DNA of 64,000 bases from Bidens hawaiensis (GCA_021521415.1 JAIQDT010000061.1:3844001-3908000), one strand, 5' to 3'. Positions 11,795 to 22,702 are shown, counted from the stretch's first letter. Numbers and translations: made by a program. The notes: a model not told the origin generated them from the letters alone.

Positions 11795-11945
11795 TACCTG
11801 GGCAAGAATAGAGTGGCCGACTCTATGATATCGGTTCAAGAGGACGGGTGGCAGACCCTTATAATATCTGTGTAAGAGGTCGGGTGGCAGACCCCTGTGC
11901 AAGAGGTCTGGTGGAAGACCCTTATAATATCTGTGCAAGAATGTA
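11795..11945. repeat. 36-bp minisatellite in LTR 1
   Basis: Imperfect tandem copies of a unit containing GTCGGGTGGCAGACCC and TATAATATCTGTGCAAGAG. Related single units (GTCAGGGTGACAGGCCC) lie just upstream at about 11715-11800, which suggests gradual divergence of the array. Confidence 0.8.
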
Positions 11946-12356
11946 AGAATAATTGTATAATCGTACGAAAGTATAAAACTAATGTAAGAATAGTGCAAGA
12001 AATGTTGTTTATAAATAAAAGAACGTGTAAGAATAACCCTGTAACTTGTTAAACTAGAACTTATTCAGCGTAGCTGACTTTTAGTATGCACGCAGGTGAG
12101 TAGCATGAGGCATGTTTCTTGAGGTGGGACACGTGGCAAATGGATGGAGACTGGCATCGAAGACGGAAGATTCACGTGTCGTTTATGTTATTGTTTAAGA
12201 GTTAATGTATTTTGTTGAGAAAAGTACTTATGTTATGTAAGAATGTTTAATACTAAGTATTCCGCGAAAAGTTTTTAATTAACTCTGATTTTAGAACTGT
12301 GTTTATAAGTAAATCCAACACCAAAGTAGGGTTACCGGGGACGGGACCTTACAAGT

Positions 12357-12369
12357 TGGTATCAGGGCA
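12357..12369 (+). other. Primer binding site after LTR 1
   Basis: TGGTATCAGGGCA, matching initiator tRNA-Met with one change from the intact copy after LTR 2. It is spaced 3 nt from the LTR end. Confidence 0.85.
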
Positions 12370-12780
12370 TAATTTCGAGAGAATAAGCATCCTACTTGCT
12401 TAGACTCGAACAGAGAATGGGACTAAAGGATGAAAAGAAAGAAGATGCCAGTCCAAGAATGCCATGTGTCTCCCAAGAAAGCTTAGAAAGTTATCAACTT
12501 GTGTAAGTTGATCATGATCTTGTGTATAGTAAAGGAGTAAGAAAGCTAACTTAATACCTAGATGTAGAATTTGTTTGTTTGTGTGTGAAGATGTGAAACG
12601 TGTGATCAACCAACTATTATACGTGGAAACTAGCACAAGTGGACTCACAAGGGAAGTGTGTAAGACACGAAGAGTAATGTGATCAGCTAATCACAACTGG
12701 CCACTGTTATTACCTGTTAGCCTTACTATTCCTGTACTAAACAATTCCTGAAGTGATGACGTTTGTGTTTTCTTTTAGAA
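12370..12780 (+). other. Untranslated leader of gypsy copy 2
   Basis: Lies between the primer site and the gag ATG; no coding signal. It is closely matched by 16208-16625. A pyrimidine-rich TTTTCTTTTAG lies just before the ATG and resembles a splice acceptor; in copy 3 the equivalent is TTTTCTTATAG. I do not claim splicing here. Confidence 0.55.
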
Positions 12781-14214
12781 ATGGCTGGTGCTAAAAAGAC
12801 TACTGGACAAGGAAGTCGCACGAGTCACCGTGGTAGACCACGTGTTACCCAAATAGCCCCCGAGCAACCGATTGTCGAGTCTGATGAAGAGAGAAGTGTG
12901 ACTACGCGAGACGAAGAAAATCAGCTCGACCCGGCGATTCAAGCTGCTATTGCCCAAGAAGTAGCTGCTGTAGTGCAGCAACTTCAAAAGGAAAAGCCAA
13001 TTAGGAGCCGTGCAGAAACTGTTGAGAAGACTGGGGAGGGTAGTTCGAAGGACGTAGAGGCTGAGAAGAAGGAATCAAGTGAAGATGAGTCTGTGAAGGT
13101 CGGTGATGGTAAGAAAGGCCGAGGTGGTAGTAGCAACAGGTTGTTTAAGGGTTGTGACCCGCTAAAACTGTCTGGTACAAGGGATGCAATCGCTACTCTC
13201 CAATGTATAACCGCGATGGACAAGGTTATCCGAATTAGCGAGTGTCACCCCAACCAAGCAGTGGGTTTTTCTACCCAGTCATTTGGGGATGAAGCTATGT
13301 TTTGGTGGGAGACGGTAGAGCAATGGAAGAATGTTGCTGAGTTCGAAGCTTTGAGGTGGGAAGATTTGAAGGAGATGGTCATGAAGAAGTTCTGTGCGGA
13401 TGCTGAAGTTGAGAGGGCGGAGATGAAGTTCTTGATTCTAAAAGAAGTAAAGATGACTCACCGTGAGTACACCACTAAGTTCAATCGCATGTCACGACTT
13501 GTCCCTGACATGGTGAACACCGAGGCAAAAAGGATCAAGTGCTACTTGAGGGGACTACCACAAAATGTCCGCACCTTAGTTCGGGCCTGTAAACCTACAA
13601 CCTTTGACTCTGCTGTCAAAATCGCAGAGATGGTTTACAATGACCTGGTTGTGGATGATGTGGTAGTGGGGGAAGAGAAGAAAGAGAAGAAATGGGTTGC
13701 TCCTGCTAAGCGACCGGGTACTCAGTTGTGGAACTCGAAAGAGAAGAAGCAGAAAGTGTGGGAAAGGAAGCCATGCAAGACATGTGGAAAGATGCACGAG
13801 GGAGAGTGTAAGTGGGGCTCAGAAGTGAACACTTGCTACAAGTTTGGGAAGACACGACACTACTCTCGTGATTGTAATAGCGAGCCTGTCTGTTACAAGT
13901 GTGGAAAGACTGACCATATGGCAAGAGAATGCACCGCCAATGATGCTGGGGGAAGTGGTAAGAAAGTGGCTGACCAGTACAGGCCAAAGACGAGAGCCTA
14001 CGTGCTTACCCAGGAACAGGCCAAAAAGATCCCCGATGTTGTGACGGGTACTTTCTTAGTAAATGGTATTTCTTCTTCCGTGTTGTTTGACTCAGGTGCG
14101 ACTAGGAGTTTTGTAGCTACCTCGTTTTGTAAGACAGCAAAGATGAAATGTTGTCATGTGCCCGAAACTTTTACGATAGAAATCGCTAGTGAGACCTCGG
14201 TTAAAATTATGTGA
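12781..14214 (+). CDS. gag: Gypsy gag-protease polyprotein, copy 2 (open to a TGA in protease)
   Basis: Longest open copy of this gypsy family's Gag. I choose ATG 12781 (MAGAKKTTG) over the in-frame ATG at 12763, because copy 3 starts at the same MAGAKK. It has an acidic/basic N-terminal region, the capsid region (FGDEAMFWWE, RWEDLKE, REYTTKFNRMSRLVP, LRGLPQNVR), CKTCGKMHEGEC, then two knuckles. The first (CYKFGKTRHYSRDC) has lost its second cysteine to Phe; the second (CYKCGKTDHMAREC) is intact. Protease follows with its catalytic DSGATRSFV. A TGA at 14212-14214 ends the frame inside protease. Gag would assemble particles and bind element RNA through the knuckles. The openness suggests fairly recent activity, but the copy is defective downstream. 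Confidence 0.85.
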   Translation: MAGAKKTTGQGSRTSHRGRPRVTQIAPEQPIVESDEERSVTTRDEENQLDPAIQAAIAQEVAAVVQQLQKEKPIRSRAETVEKTGEGSSKDVEAEKKESSEDESVKVGDGKKGRGGSSNRLFKGCDPLKLSGTRDAIATLQCITAMDKVIRISECHPNQAVGFSTQSFGDEAMFWWETVEQWKNVAEFEALRWEDLKEMVMKKFCADAEVERAEMKFLILKEVKMTHREYTTKFNRMSRLVPDMVNTEAKRIKCYLRGLPQNVRTLVRACKPTTFDSAVKIAEMVYNDLVVDDVVVGEEKKEKKWVAPAKRPGTQLWNSKEKKQKVWERKPCKTCGKMHEGECKWGSEVNTCYKFGKTRHYSRDCNSEPVCYKCGKTDHMARECTANDAGGSGKKVADQYRPKTRAYVLTQEQAKKIPDVVTGTFLVNGISSSVLFDSGATRSFVATSFCKTAKMKCCHVPETFTIEIASETSVKIM

Positions 14215-14745
14215 ATGGTTAAAAGTTGTAAGATAGAGTTGGAAAGACACGAATTCCCAGTTACCCTATACGTGATGACCTAAGGAGGATTCAATGTAGT
14301 ATTGGGAATGGATTGGTTGTCTGAATTTGAGGCTCAGATCGTGTGTAAGAGTAGATTGGTAAGACTAAAGTCTTCGGATGGCGGTATAGTAACGGTTTAT
14401 GGTGATAAAGAAAGTTCAGGGCTTAATGTCATTTCGATTATCAAAGCCGAAGGTTTGTTAAAGGCAAGGGTGCAGTGCCTACCTGGCGTATGTTGTCAAA
14501 GCTACGGTCGAGACGAAAGAAGTGAAAGACATTCCGGTAGTATGTGACTACCCAGAAGGGTTCCCTGAAGACCTTCCGGGATTGCCGTCGTAGCAAGAAG
14601 TAAAATTCCAGATAGAATTGATACCAGGAGCACAGCCCGTGGCGAAAGCACCTTACTGTTTGTCGCCGTCTGAGATGAATGAATTGATGTCCCAACTTCA
14701 AGAGCTCCTCGACAAAGGTTTCATAAGGCCGAGTGTTTCCCAGTG
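14215..14745 (+). pseudogene. Protease tail and RT start, copy 2, broken
   Basis: Continues the polyprotein after the TGA. The protease C-terminal motif VLGMDWLSEF is visible (14302 onward in one frame), then a frameshift near 14460, then [13 protein letters not shown] with a stop (TAG) near 14591, and the RT N-terminal stretch with FIRPSVS. It ends at the same RT position as copy 1, directly against LTR 2, so both copies share one large deletion of RT, RNase H and integrase. Confidence 0.8.
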
Positions 14746-14904
14746 TGTTTTAGAACAAAAGGTGACGTTCGGACCTCATAGAACTCGGGTATACAAAGTT
14801 GGTACAACCCAAAAAACCCATAAAAAAGAGTAGATTCGGGTCCTAAGAAATAATTTCGGAGGAAAAATGGCCATAAAATTGTAAAACGAAGTAAAAAAGG
14901 GGTT

Positions 14905-15090
14905 TTTTGCATGAAAAAGGGCTTCGCATCGCATGCCATGCGAAATCCAAGAGTTTTGCATCGCACGCCATGCGAAGCGAAATCGCATGCGAAGCGGAAT
15001 TCTCATGCAAAATTCCATGCGAAATTCCAAGCGATATTTCATGCGAAATTCCAAGCAAAACGGCCATGCGAAATTTCATGAAATCCATTT
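14905..15090. repeat. CATGCGAA short-motif cluster in LTR 2
   Basis: Same cluster as in LTR 1, slightly shorter, with the same CATGCGAA core and spacer words. Confidence 0.8.
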
Positions 15091-15654
15091 TCTGTTGCGT
15101 TTTTTATGAAGGACCTATTAACAAAAATAAAATTTTTCTGAGCCGACCTGGCAGCTCAACCCTAGCAGGGGCTCTGCACCTTGAACCCTGTTAGGGGCGG
15201 CCGCCCCTAGACCCCGCTACCAGGGTCGATGCCCAGGACCCCCTTTAGTTGAGGGTTCAGTAATGTAGATGTTTGAGGTAGTAGTGATAAATAATTGACA
15301 CTCGTTATGTGTTGCACAGTCATCCGCGCACAGCTAAGGAAGGGCATTACCATTAACGGTGAGAGAAACCGGCTTCAGGTGAGCTCTAGCCCCATTTCTC
15401 TTGAAATGTTTTCGGGGCTGTGTGCATACTTGTAAGACTAGTATCATATATACTTATATGATTAATGCAAGAATGAAAGAAAAATGTTAGAACTTGTATG
15501 TGTTAGTTGTCTAACTTAACATGATTGTAAGAGTCTAGAAAGAATTCAATGTAAGAGTCAGGGTGACAGACCCTTCTAATACCTGGGCAAGAATAGTAAG
15601 AGTCAGGGTGATAGGCCCTATAATACCTGGGCAAGAATAGAGTGTCCGACTCTA

Positions 15655-15775
15655 TGATATCGGTGCAAGAGGTCGGGTGGCAAACCCTTATAATATCTGT
15701 GCAAGAGGTCGGGTGGCAGACCCTTATAATATCTGTGCAAGAGGTCGGGTGGCAGAACCGTATAATATCTGTGCA
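15655..15775. repeat. 36-bp minisatellite in LTR 2
   Basis: Three near-perfect tandem units with GTCGGGTGGCAGACCC and ATAATATCTGTGCAAGAG. LTR 1 holds a different, more rearranged version, so the array length has changed since duplication. Confidence 0.85.
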
Positions 15776-16194
15776 AGAATGTAAGAATAATTGTATGATC
15801 GTAAGAAAGTATAAAAATAATGTAAGAATAGTGCAAGAAATGTTGTTTGTAAATAAAAGAACGTGTAAGAATAACCCTGTAACTTGTTAAACTAGAACTC
15901 ACTTAGCGTAGCTGACTTTTGGTATGCACGCAGGTGAGTAGGATGAGGCTTGTTGCTTGAGGTGGGACACGTGGAAAATGGATGGAGACTGGCATCGAAG
16001 ACGGAAGATTCACGTGTCGTTTATGTTATTGTTTAAGACTTAATGTATTTTGTTAAGACAAGTACTTATGTTATGTAAGAATGTTTAATACTAAGTATTC
16101 CGCGAAAAGTTTTTAATTAACTCTGATTTTAAAACTGTGTTTATGAGTAAATCTAACACCAAAGTAGGGTTACCGGGGACGAGACCTTACAAGT

Positions 16195-16207
16195 TGGTAT
16201 CAGAGCA
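16195..16207 (+). other. Primer binding site after LTR 2
   Basis: TGGTATCAGAGCA, the consensus initiator tRNA-Met site, 3 nt after the LTR end. Confidence 0.9.
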
Positions 16208-16625
16208 TAATTTCGAGATAATAAGCATCCTACATGCTTAGACTCGAACAGAAATGGGACTTAAGGAAGAAAAGAAAGAAGATGCCAGTCCAAGAATGCC
16301 ATGTGTCTCCCAAGAAAGCTTAGAAAGTAATCATCTTGTGTATGTTGATCATGATCTTGTGTATAGTAAAGAAGGAGTAAGAAAGCTAACTTAATACCTA
16401 GATGTAGAATTTGTTTGTTTGTGTGTGAAGATGTGAAACGTGTGATCAACCAACTACTATACGTGGAAACTAGCACAAGTGGAGTAACTAGGGAAGTATG
16501 TAAGACACGGAGAGTAGTGTGATTAGCTAATCATAACTGGCCACTGTTATTACCTGTTAGCCTTACTATTCCTGTACTAAACAATTCCTGAAGTGACGAC
16601 GTTTGTGTTTTCTTATAGAATACGA
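16208..16625 (+). other. Untranslated leader of gypsy copy 3
   Basis: Near-copy of 12370-12780 with no coding signal. Confidence 0.55.
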
Positions 16626-17730
16626 ATGGCTGGTGCTAAGAAGACTACTGGAAAAGGAAGTCGCACGATTCGCCGTGGTAAACCACGTGTTACCCAAATA
16701 GCCCCCGAGCAACCGATTGTCGAGTCTGATGAAGAGAGAAGTGTGACTATGCGAGACGAAGGAAATAAGCTCGACCCGGCGATTCAAGCTGCTATTGCCC
16801 AAGCAGTAGCTGTTGCAGTGTAGCAACTTCAACAGGAAAAGCCAACTTGGAGCCGAGCAGAAACTGTTGAGAAGACTGGGGAGGTTAGTAAGAAGGACGA
16901 AGAGGCTGAGAAGGAGGAATCCAGTGAAGATGAGTCTGTGAAGGTCGTTGATGGTAAGAAAGTCGAGGTGGGTGCAGCTACAGGTTGTTTAAGGATTGTG
17001 ACCCGCCAAAAGTGTCTCGTACAGGGGATACAATCGCTACTCTCAAAATGGATAACCGCGACGGACAAGGTTATCCGTATTAGCGAGTGTCGCCCCAACC
17101 AAGCAGTGGGTTTTGCTACCCAGTCATTTGGGGATGAAGCTATGTTTTGGTGGGAGACGATAGAGCAAAGGAAGACTGTTGCTGAGATCGAAGCTTTTAG
17201 GTGGGAAGATTTGAAGGAGATGGTCATGAAGAAGTTCTGTGCGGATGCTGAAGTTGAGAGGGCGGAGATGAAGTTCCTGAATCTGAAGGCAGGAAAGATG
17301 ACACACCGTGAGTACACCACTGAGTTCAATCGCATGTCCCGACTTGTCCCTGACATGGTGAACACTGAGGCAAAAAGGATCAAGTGCTACTTGAGGGGAC
17401 TACCACAAAATGTCCGCACCTTAGTTCGGGCCTGTAAACCTACCACCTTTGACTCTGCTGTCAAACTCGCATAGATGGTTTAGGATGACCTGGCTATGGA
17501 TGATGTGGTAGTGGGGGAAGGGAGAAAGAGAAGAAATGGGTTGCTCCTGCTAAGCGACTGGATACTCAGTTGTGTTACTCGAACTAGAAGAAGCAGAAAG
17601 TGTGGGAAAGGAAGCCGTGCAAGACATGTGGAAAGATGCACGGGGGAGAGTGTAAGTGGGGCTCAGGAGTGAACACTTGCTACAAGTGTGGGAAGACAAG
17701 GCACTACTCTCGTGATTGTAATAGCGAGCC
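16626..17730 (+). pseudogene. gag: Gypsy gag, copy 3, interrupted by Sirevirus A
   Basis: Starts MAGAKKTTGKGS at 16626 as in copy 2. A TAG at 16821-16823 ends the first frame after QAVAVAV, and a frameshift near 16930-17040 precedes the capsid region (FGDEAMFWWE, REYTTEFNRMSRLVP, LRGLPQNVR) in another frame up to a TAG at 17472-17474. The basic linker and first zinc knuckle follow (TCYKCGKTRHYSRDC). It is split at 17730 by Sirevirus A and resumes at 30204 with the second knuckle. It is more decayed than copy 2. Confidence 0.85.
17726..17730. repeat. Target-site duplication GAGCC, left
   Basis: GAGCC directly before the TG of the Sirevirus A LTR; repeated at 30199-30203 directly after the other LTR. 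Joining the two flanks restores the gag reading across the second zinc knuckle. Confidence 0.9.
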
Positions 17731-17993
17731 TGTAAGTCCCGTATTGGAGGATCTTGCAATGTGATACCAAATACACGATGAAATGCGGAAAATAACAACG
17801 TGTTGATTCAATACGTGAATGATAATAGCAATAAGAACATACAAGAAAGGCTTCAAAACACACTATTATATACTAGTCGGGTGCTTAAGCCCTTAAGAGT
17901 TACACAATGTCACGGCTTCAATACTAACAAATGACCAACCATTTACAAGGTAAAATGCATGGTATTTATAGATATTTACCATACCTAAGCCCA
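17731..17993 (-). repeat. Sirevirus A 3' LTR, truncated
   Basis: Matches 29843-30105. The remaining 90 or so bases, which in element sense are the LTR start, plus the polypurine tract, are replaced by 17994-18098, which shows no LTR similarity. That segment is probably the 3' untranslated tail of the third ORF. Confidence 0.88.
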
Positions 17994-18098
17994 CAATTTT
18001 GTACGTATTATCGATCCCACCATACTTGTGTATTCTTTGGCAACAGGCTCATACAGGGGCTCAGCGGTGATTTGAAAACCACTAAGCGTCTTTATGTC

Positions 18099-20406
18099 TT
18101 ATTCACCAAAGTGAAGTAAGTCTCGTGGATCAACAAATCTAAACAATCCCTTCTTTAAACGAATGATAACTGTTGCGGTCTCACCGTCATAAGTCCAGAA
18201 CTTCATGCCTTCAAGAACACCATCAGGTAGTCTTGAGTTCAAGGAAATTGAAGTAGCTTTCTTGGTGGGTGGCCATATTAGTGGCCTTTGACTCGTTACT
18301 TGGGTTATGGAAAGGTGCCTTGATCAATTCACTTAAATCCACCTTTGTCCATGAACTGAAGTCCTTTATCTTCTTGTAATACTTGAGTCCTCCAGCCTTC
18401 CTTTTAACCCACCACATATGTTTGTCAACATCAAATCCCCATGACACAATCCCAGAACGATCGCCGTATTTATCAAAGAACCCCTTTTGAAGCTCAACAA
18501 CAAACTTCTCCGGATGATTAGACGAAGTTACATTCTGATTTGAGTTTTTGCGAATCAGAGTTTTCCGTATAAGTCTTTGTTGTTTTTCGGTGGTTCTAGG
18601 TGGAGCAGACATATATCGTTGTAGACCCGCAGAAGTCTGAATGTCTGAAGCTGGACGAAACTCATCTTGAGCTGTTTAAACGTTCTCGCTTTCGTCAGCA
18701 CTTTTGAATTCATCTCCAAATTTACTCACAAGCCTTTGTTGGAGATCATAGTAAAGGGCAGTGAGGCCTCCCATACTATCTTGAAGCTCTTTAATCTTGG
18801 AATCCTTGTCTGAGCTGCTTGCTTCTAGCTCTTGAATTCGGACATCTTTGACAACCGAGTCTTGCTCCAATTCAAAAACCCGCTGTTGCAGAGCATGTAT
18901 ATCAACTGGTGCTTGCTCTAATGCTATGCCCTTGCCCTTGTCTTGCAGAAATTTGTCTTGTATGGCAAGAATTTGGGCCACCTTCTCTGACGCACAGGAA
19001 CTCCCTTGACCAACCGGATCGGATGGTCCCGAGGGTCCAGAAGTGGATTCAACATGAGTTTCAAAGTCAAAATCTGGAAAGATATCATCAAATAACAGAT
19101 CTTGAGAAGGTTGTGGATCATGAACAGGACTTGGTGCCACATGAGGTTGAGTAATAGGCTTAGGTGGTGGAGATTAAGCTGGCGGTGGTGATTGAACTGG
19201 TGGTGGTGATGCAGCAGATACAGTTGGAGCTGTTGTTGGTGTTGCTGGTTGTGTTGTTGCTTTCGTTGTTGTTGTTGTTGTAGTTGTAGCCTCAGTTATC
19301 AGGACAACCGGTCTAGGATCTCTCTTCCTTTTTTTACGTGGTACGAGACCGGTGTCCGCTTCCTCTTCTAGCTCTTCTTCATGTGTCACAGTGACTGATT
19401 GAGTAGGTTTCAATGCAGTCAACTAGAGCTTTGCTTTGATGGCTTCGATCTGAGCGGATGTTGGTACGAGTGTTTCAGGAGGTACATGAGATTCAGTTCT
19501 CGCCGTAGATGGCGGAGGACTGTCTGGTTCATCGTCAGAGGATAGTTAGAAGGTCGGTGCATCTGGCCTTCGAACCGGAGTCACGTGCTCCTCAGCAACG
19601 ATTGGTGCAGATGCAGCTTCAAGATCAGCAAATTTCCCGAATTTTACCAAGGGATGGAGTCCCTGGTATGTAATCTTTGTTCCCTTCCTTGATTATTTCA
19701 TCAGACCAAATGTAGTAGGACCCAAACTCTTCAAATCGAGCGTCTCTACAGATCTCACCTGTTGTGGATAATGTGAATAAAAAATCATCTGTAGAAACCT
19801 CGGATACATGAGGAACATCTCCTTCTTCTTTCCCTTGAGGTTGCTCATCATCTCATTGAAAATGAATTTGGAGTAGTTGTAATCCCAATCCATGATCAAA
19901 GAAACCACCGCAGACATCTGTGTATGACTTATTTCATCAAAACCTCCCTTTCTTCCAGATATGCATGTGAAGAAGGTATGAATGAAGAAACGCCAGTACG
20001 GATGGAATAGCTTCTTGATGGCGGGAGGGTAAGCACGTTCGTAGCTCATCCGAGAGACGATCTCTGCGACCGCATCCACTGGGTATTCTATAGGGTGATC
20101 AGGTTGATCACCAAACAGAAGTACTTCGCGGATGATGGCCTGAGAGATGACCACCTGAACCTTCTGAATATTTGATTCAATCACCGTTGCTCCCCCTGGT
20201 CCCCTCTGGTTGATGGAAGCATGATTCCAAAAATCCGAGACCATCTTCTTGCATATAACAGGATTTTCCCGAAAGGCGTGTGAAATTCTGCATGTATAAA
20301 GCCCGACAATCATTGACTTGAACTCCTGGAGAGTAGGAGGGGGATCAAACAGACAACCAGCTGCATTGTGAGAGTCAGCTGTTTTCAACGGTGCTTGATC
20401 AGCCAT
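18099..20406 (-). pseudogene. Third ORF of Sirevirus A (env-position ORF), degenerate
   Basis: Starts MADQAPLKTADS at 20406 and is readable, with breaks, to a TAA at 18099-18101. The N-terminal domain (19693-20406) has FWNHASI, IREVLLFG, WRFFIHTFFTCISGRKGG and MYPRFLQMI. A Pro/Ala/Thr-rich linker with a basic patch (RKKRKRD) follows, then a heptad-like stretch (about 18680-18900) suggestive of a coiled coil, then a C-terminal domain with VSWGFD, GLKYYKK and, after a frame change near 18230, KFWTYDGETATV and FVDPRDLL. Stops occur at 19693, near 19550, near 19420, near 19174 and at 18676. Related ORFs are at 35570-38374 and 50703-53531. Function unknown; it occupies the place of an envelope-like gene, but I see no signal peptide or membrane segment. 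Confidence 0.75.
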
Positions 20407-20431
20407 ATCTGCAATAAACGAGTCAAGTTAG
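20407..20431 (-). promoter_or_regulatory. Putative splice acceptor before the third ORF of A
   Basis: In element sense a CTAAC branch-site match (20427-20431) is followed by a pyrimidine-leaning stretch and TTGCAG, then AT and the ATG. The same arrangement, nearly base for base, precedes the third ORF of element B although the coding sequences diverge at once. Splicing is inferred. Confidence 0.5.
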
Positions 20432-20559
20432 ATGCTTGGTGACAGAAACACCACATAATATCAAGAGTTTGATTAGTTTTGAGCATGTAAACCAGTTTAA
20501 GGATCAAAAGTAACAAGTGGTGAAAGTTTGTGAAGAAATTGTCATTTTCTTATGATTAA

Positions 20560-21250
20560 AGGAAGATCTCGGTTCAGAACCATTTTCTCTGTCAATATTA
20601 TATTAAGTACCCGAGAACATATTGTTCTCAGGCAACCAAGATCAAGAACCCAGAGATCTCTGATTAACTTAGAGTTCTCTAGTTGACCATGAGGTCTCGG
20701 TCAACCTTGCCCGAGAACTCATGGGATCATTGGTGAAACCACAGTTCTTTGGTTGACCAGCCATTCTCGGTCAACCAGAACCCCGAGAACACGGAGATCT
20801 CTGTTTATGGAAACCATGGGTTTCCATAAACAGTGTCGTCTTCCTTACACGAACACCGTGAAACCTGCAACTTAATCAAACAGTCAAAACCAGTCAAGAC
20901 CACAAATACACCCAAACCAACCGAAATCGCCATTCAATATATCCTAAACATGTATCCAACAAAGTGTGTAATGTCCAAGATACCATAAACCCGATTTAAG
21001 GTTCATCGTGAATAGTTTAATTGATTTGGTTTCTTATACCTTGATGATTTAGATGATACACACAATGTATATGAGATGATTGTCCTTTGATGAAAGGTTC
21101 TGCTAATGTGTTTGCAGAGGAGATATGGGATTTGAATGATTATGATGATAATGATAATTCAAAATCTGAATTATGCCTCTTAAATTTCAATTGTGATCAG
21201 ATTTGGGCCGAGAACGCATTGGGCCGAGAACACAATTGGGCTTAGAAGAC
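20560..21250. repeat. CCGAGAAC motif array before the third ORF of A
   Basis: CCGAGAAC and its inverse GTTCTCGG, with one-base variants, occur at least ten times, some as inverted pairs (CCGAGAACATATTGTTCTC). Two more copies lie at about 21208 and 21225. The same motif fills the gag leaders of A (29340-29600) and F (63500-63905). No coding signal. Confidence 0.8.
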
Positions 21251-22702
21251 ATATATGCTCATATCCAAGATGGATAAGTCCATATGGGCCAGATCCATGC
21301 ATATACCAACCAGGCCACACATGACCATCCTTCAATTCATGTTTAATAAAAACGATGCTTTAACATGTTCGTCTTAACGAGAGTAACAGTGAGATAAAAC
21401 CGAGACGCAAAATAAAATAAAAAATAAAATTAAGTAAAATAAAATAAAACACATACATCAAGATTTATACAACGATCAGGCTTTTAGCAGTTTTTAACAA
21501 TTTCGGGATCAGATTTCAGTTTTTCACGCGGGACTAAACTTTAAGAAAAAATCCTAACATGGAATCGACTAGGATTCTTTCACAATGATTCATTTTCAGC
21601 CTTTTTATGACACAGAGAGCAGGTTGATAGCAGGTATTTGCAAACTTAGCATGATTTTCATTGCCTCAGTGATACGCATTAGGTTCAGTTAGGCTTAAAT
21701 CTTAGATGGACATCACTTTTGAACTTATGATGCCTCTTATCTCTTCTCAAAGCATATTTGGCTTTCTCCGGATCACCCCAACTTGACTCCAACTCCCAGT
21801 ACTTGATGAAAAGTTTTTGATAAAATTTGACTCTAATCCATAGATATCATCTCCGAGTCACTATCCCGGAGGTAGACACATTAAATTGTTGAGTCAGCTT
21901 TTTAAGCATTTAAGGTTGAATGTTGGACTTATATGCCTTTCATCCGGAATGCTTTGCATTCCTGTAGTTCTAGTTGTACCCTTAAAGCTTTTAAAATTTA
22001 TTTGAACGTAGATATAATATAAAAAATATATTTTTTTTAATATATGCACAATAAGTATTTTTTGTGATCAAGATACTGACGGGCTTGTGTATGACCGGAT
22101 AATTGCCTTTCTGCCTATCATTTGGAGAGATGTATCTAGACACATACATATGTCTTCAAAATGACTCTCCACAATAAGTTTTAGCAAATTTTTCTTTATA
22201 TCACTTTAGACTCTTACGCATCATGGAAAGCTACCGTACATAACAATGACTGTTCAAAAGCCTTTTAAGCCTATTAACTTCACACGATAGGCACACAAAG
22301 TCGATTTTTCTATCATTTTCCAAAGGTTGGATCATATTTTCATTTAAAACATTTTAAACCTTTTCACGAGGCTTGTAACTGAATATTTATATCACTTCCC
22401 GATGTCAAAACAATAACTAAAAACCAGTTTAGAACTTAGCCGCCCTGGTCAGTTTCAGCCTTTAAGTGAATGGCTATCCCGTTTGTCTACGAGTAAACTA
22501 CAGGACCAAACACGTAAATATACATGTCCTTCAGACTTAAATGACCGACATAATTTTAAGCATGCTAAGAAAAACGTTTTTTTTAATGAAAACACACACG
22601 CACACTCTTTTTGAATATTTTTAATTTTCTCCCCCTAAATTTGTGCAAAAATTTTACCGAAAACCGAAAAACTTTTATGTACAAATTTACCTCACGTAAG
22701 AC
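21251..22702 (-). other. Non-coding spacer between pol and third ORF of A
   Basis: No reading frame with family motifs. Parts are alignable with the equivalent spacers of B and E: a block near 21730-21795 (CTCAAAGCATATTTGGCTTT), and a block near 22081-22120 (GGGCTTGTGTATGACC and TTTCTGCCTATC). A polypurine tract lies at 22626-22640 in element sense (ATTTAGGGGGAGAAA), about 65 nt after the pol stop. Confidence 0.7.

Larger units (their letters stand above)
10875..12353 (+). repeat. LTR 1 of the tandem gypsy element
   Basis: Ends at ACCTTACA, 3 nt before a primer binding site, so the orientation is plus. The start is set at TGTTTATTAG because sequence from here matches 14746 onward and the RT coding stops here; the exact start is uncertain because no polypurine tract precedes it. 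It contains a CATGCGAA-rich stretch, a GC-rich stretch (about 11280-11390) and a 36-bp minisatellite. It is highly similar to LTR 2 at 14746-16191. Confidence 0.75.
14746..16191 (+). repeat. LTR 2 of the tandem gypsy element
   Basis: Close copy of LTR 1, ending GAGACCTTACA before an intact primer site. Boundaries are chosen as for LTR 1 (start TGTTTTAGAAC). Non-coding. Confidence 0.78.

Noticed and set aside
12763..12780. Upstream in-frame ATG for gypsy gag copy 2
   Set aside because: Copy 3 aligns from MAGAKK only, and the extra six codons fall in the pyrimidine-rich leader.
16829..17383. 184-codon minus-strand frame
   Set aside because: Antisense shadow of gypsy gag copy 3, also present against copies 1 and 2.
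18099..20406. Calling the third ORF an envelope glycoprotein
   Set aside because: No signal peptide, no hydrophobic membrane span and no cysteine pattern are visible; only the position fits.
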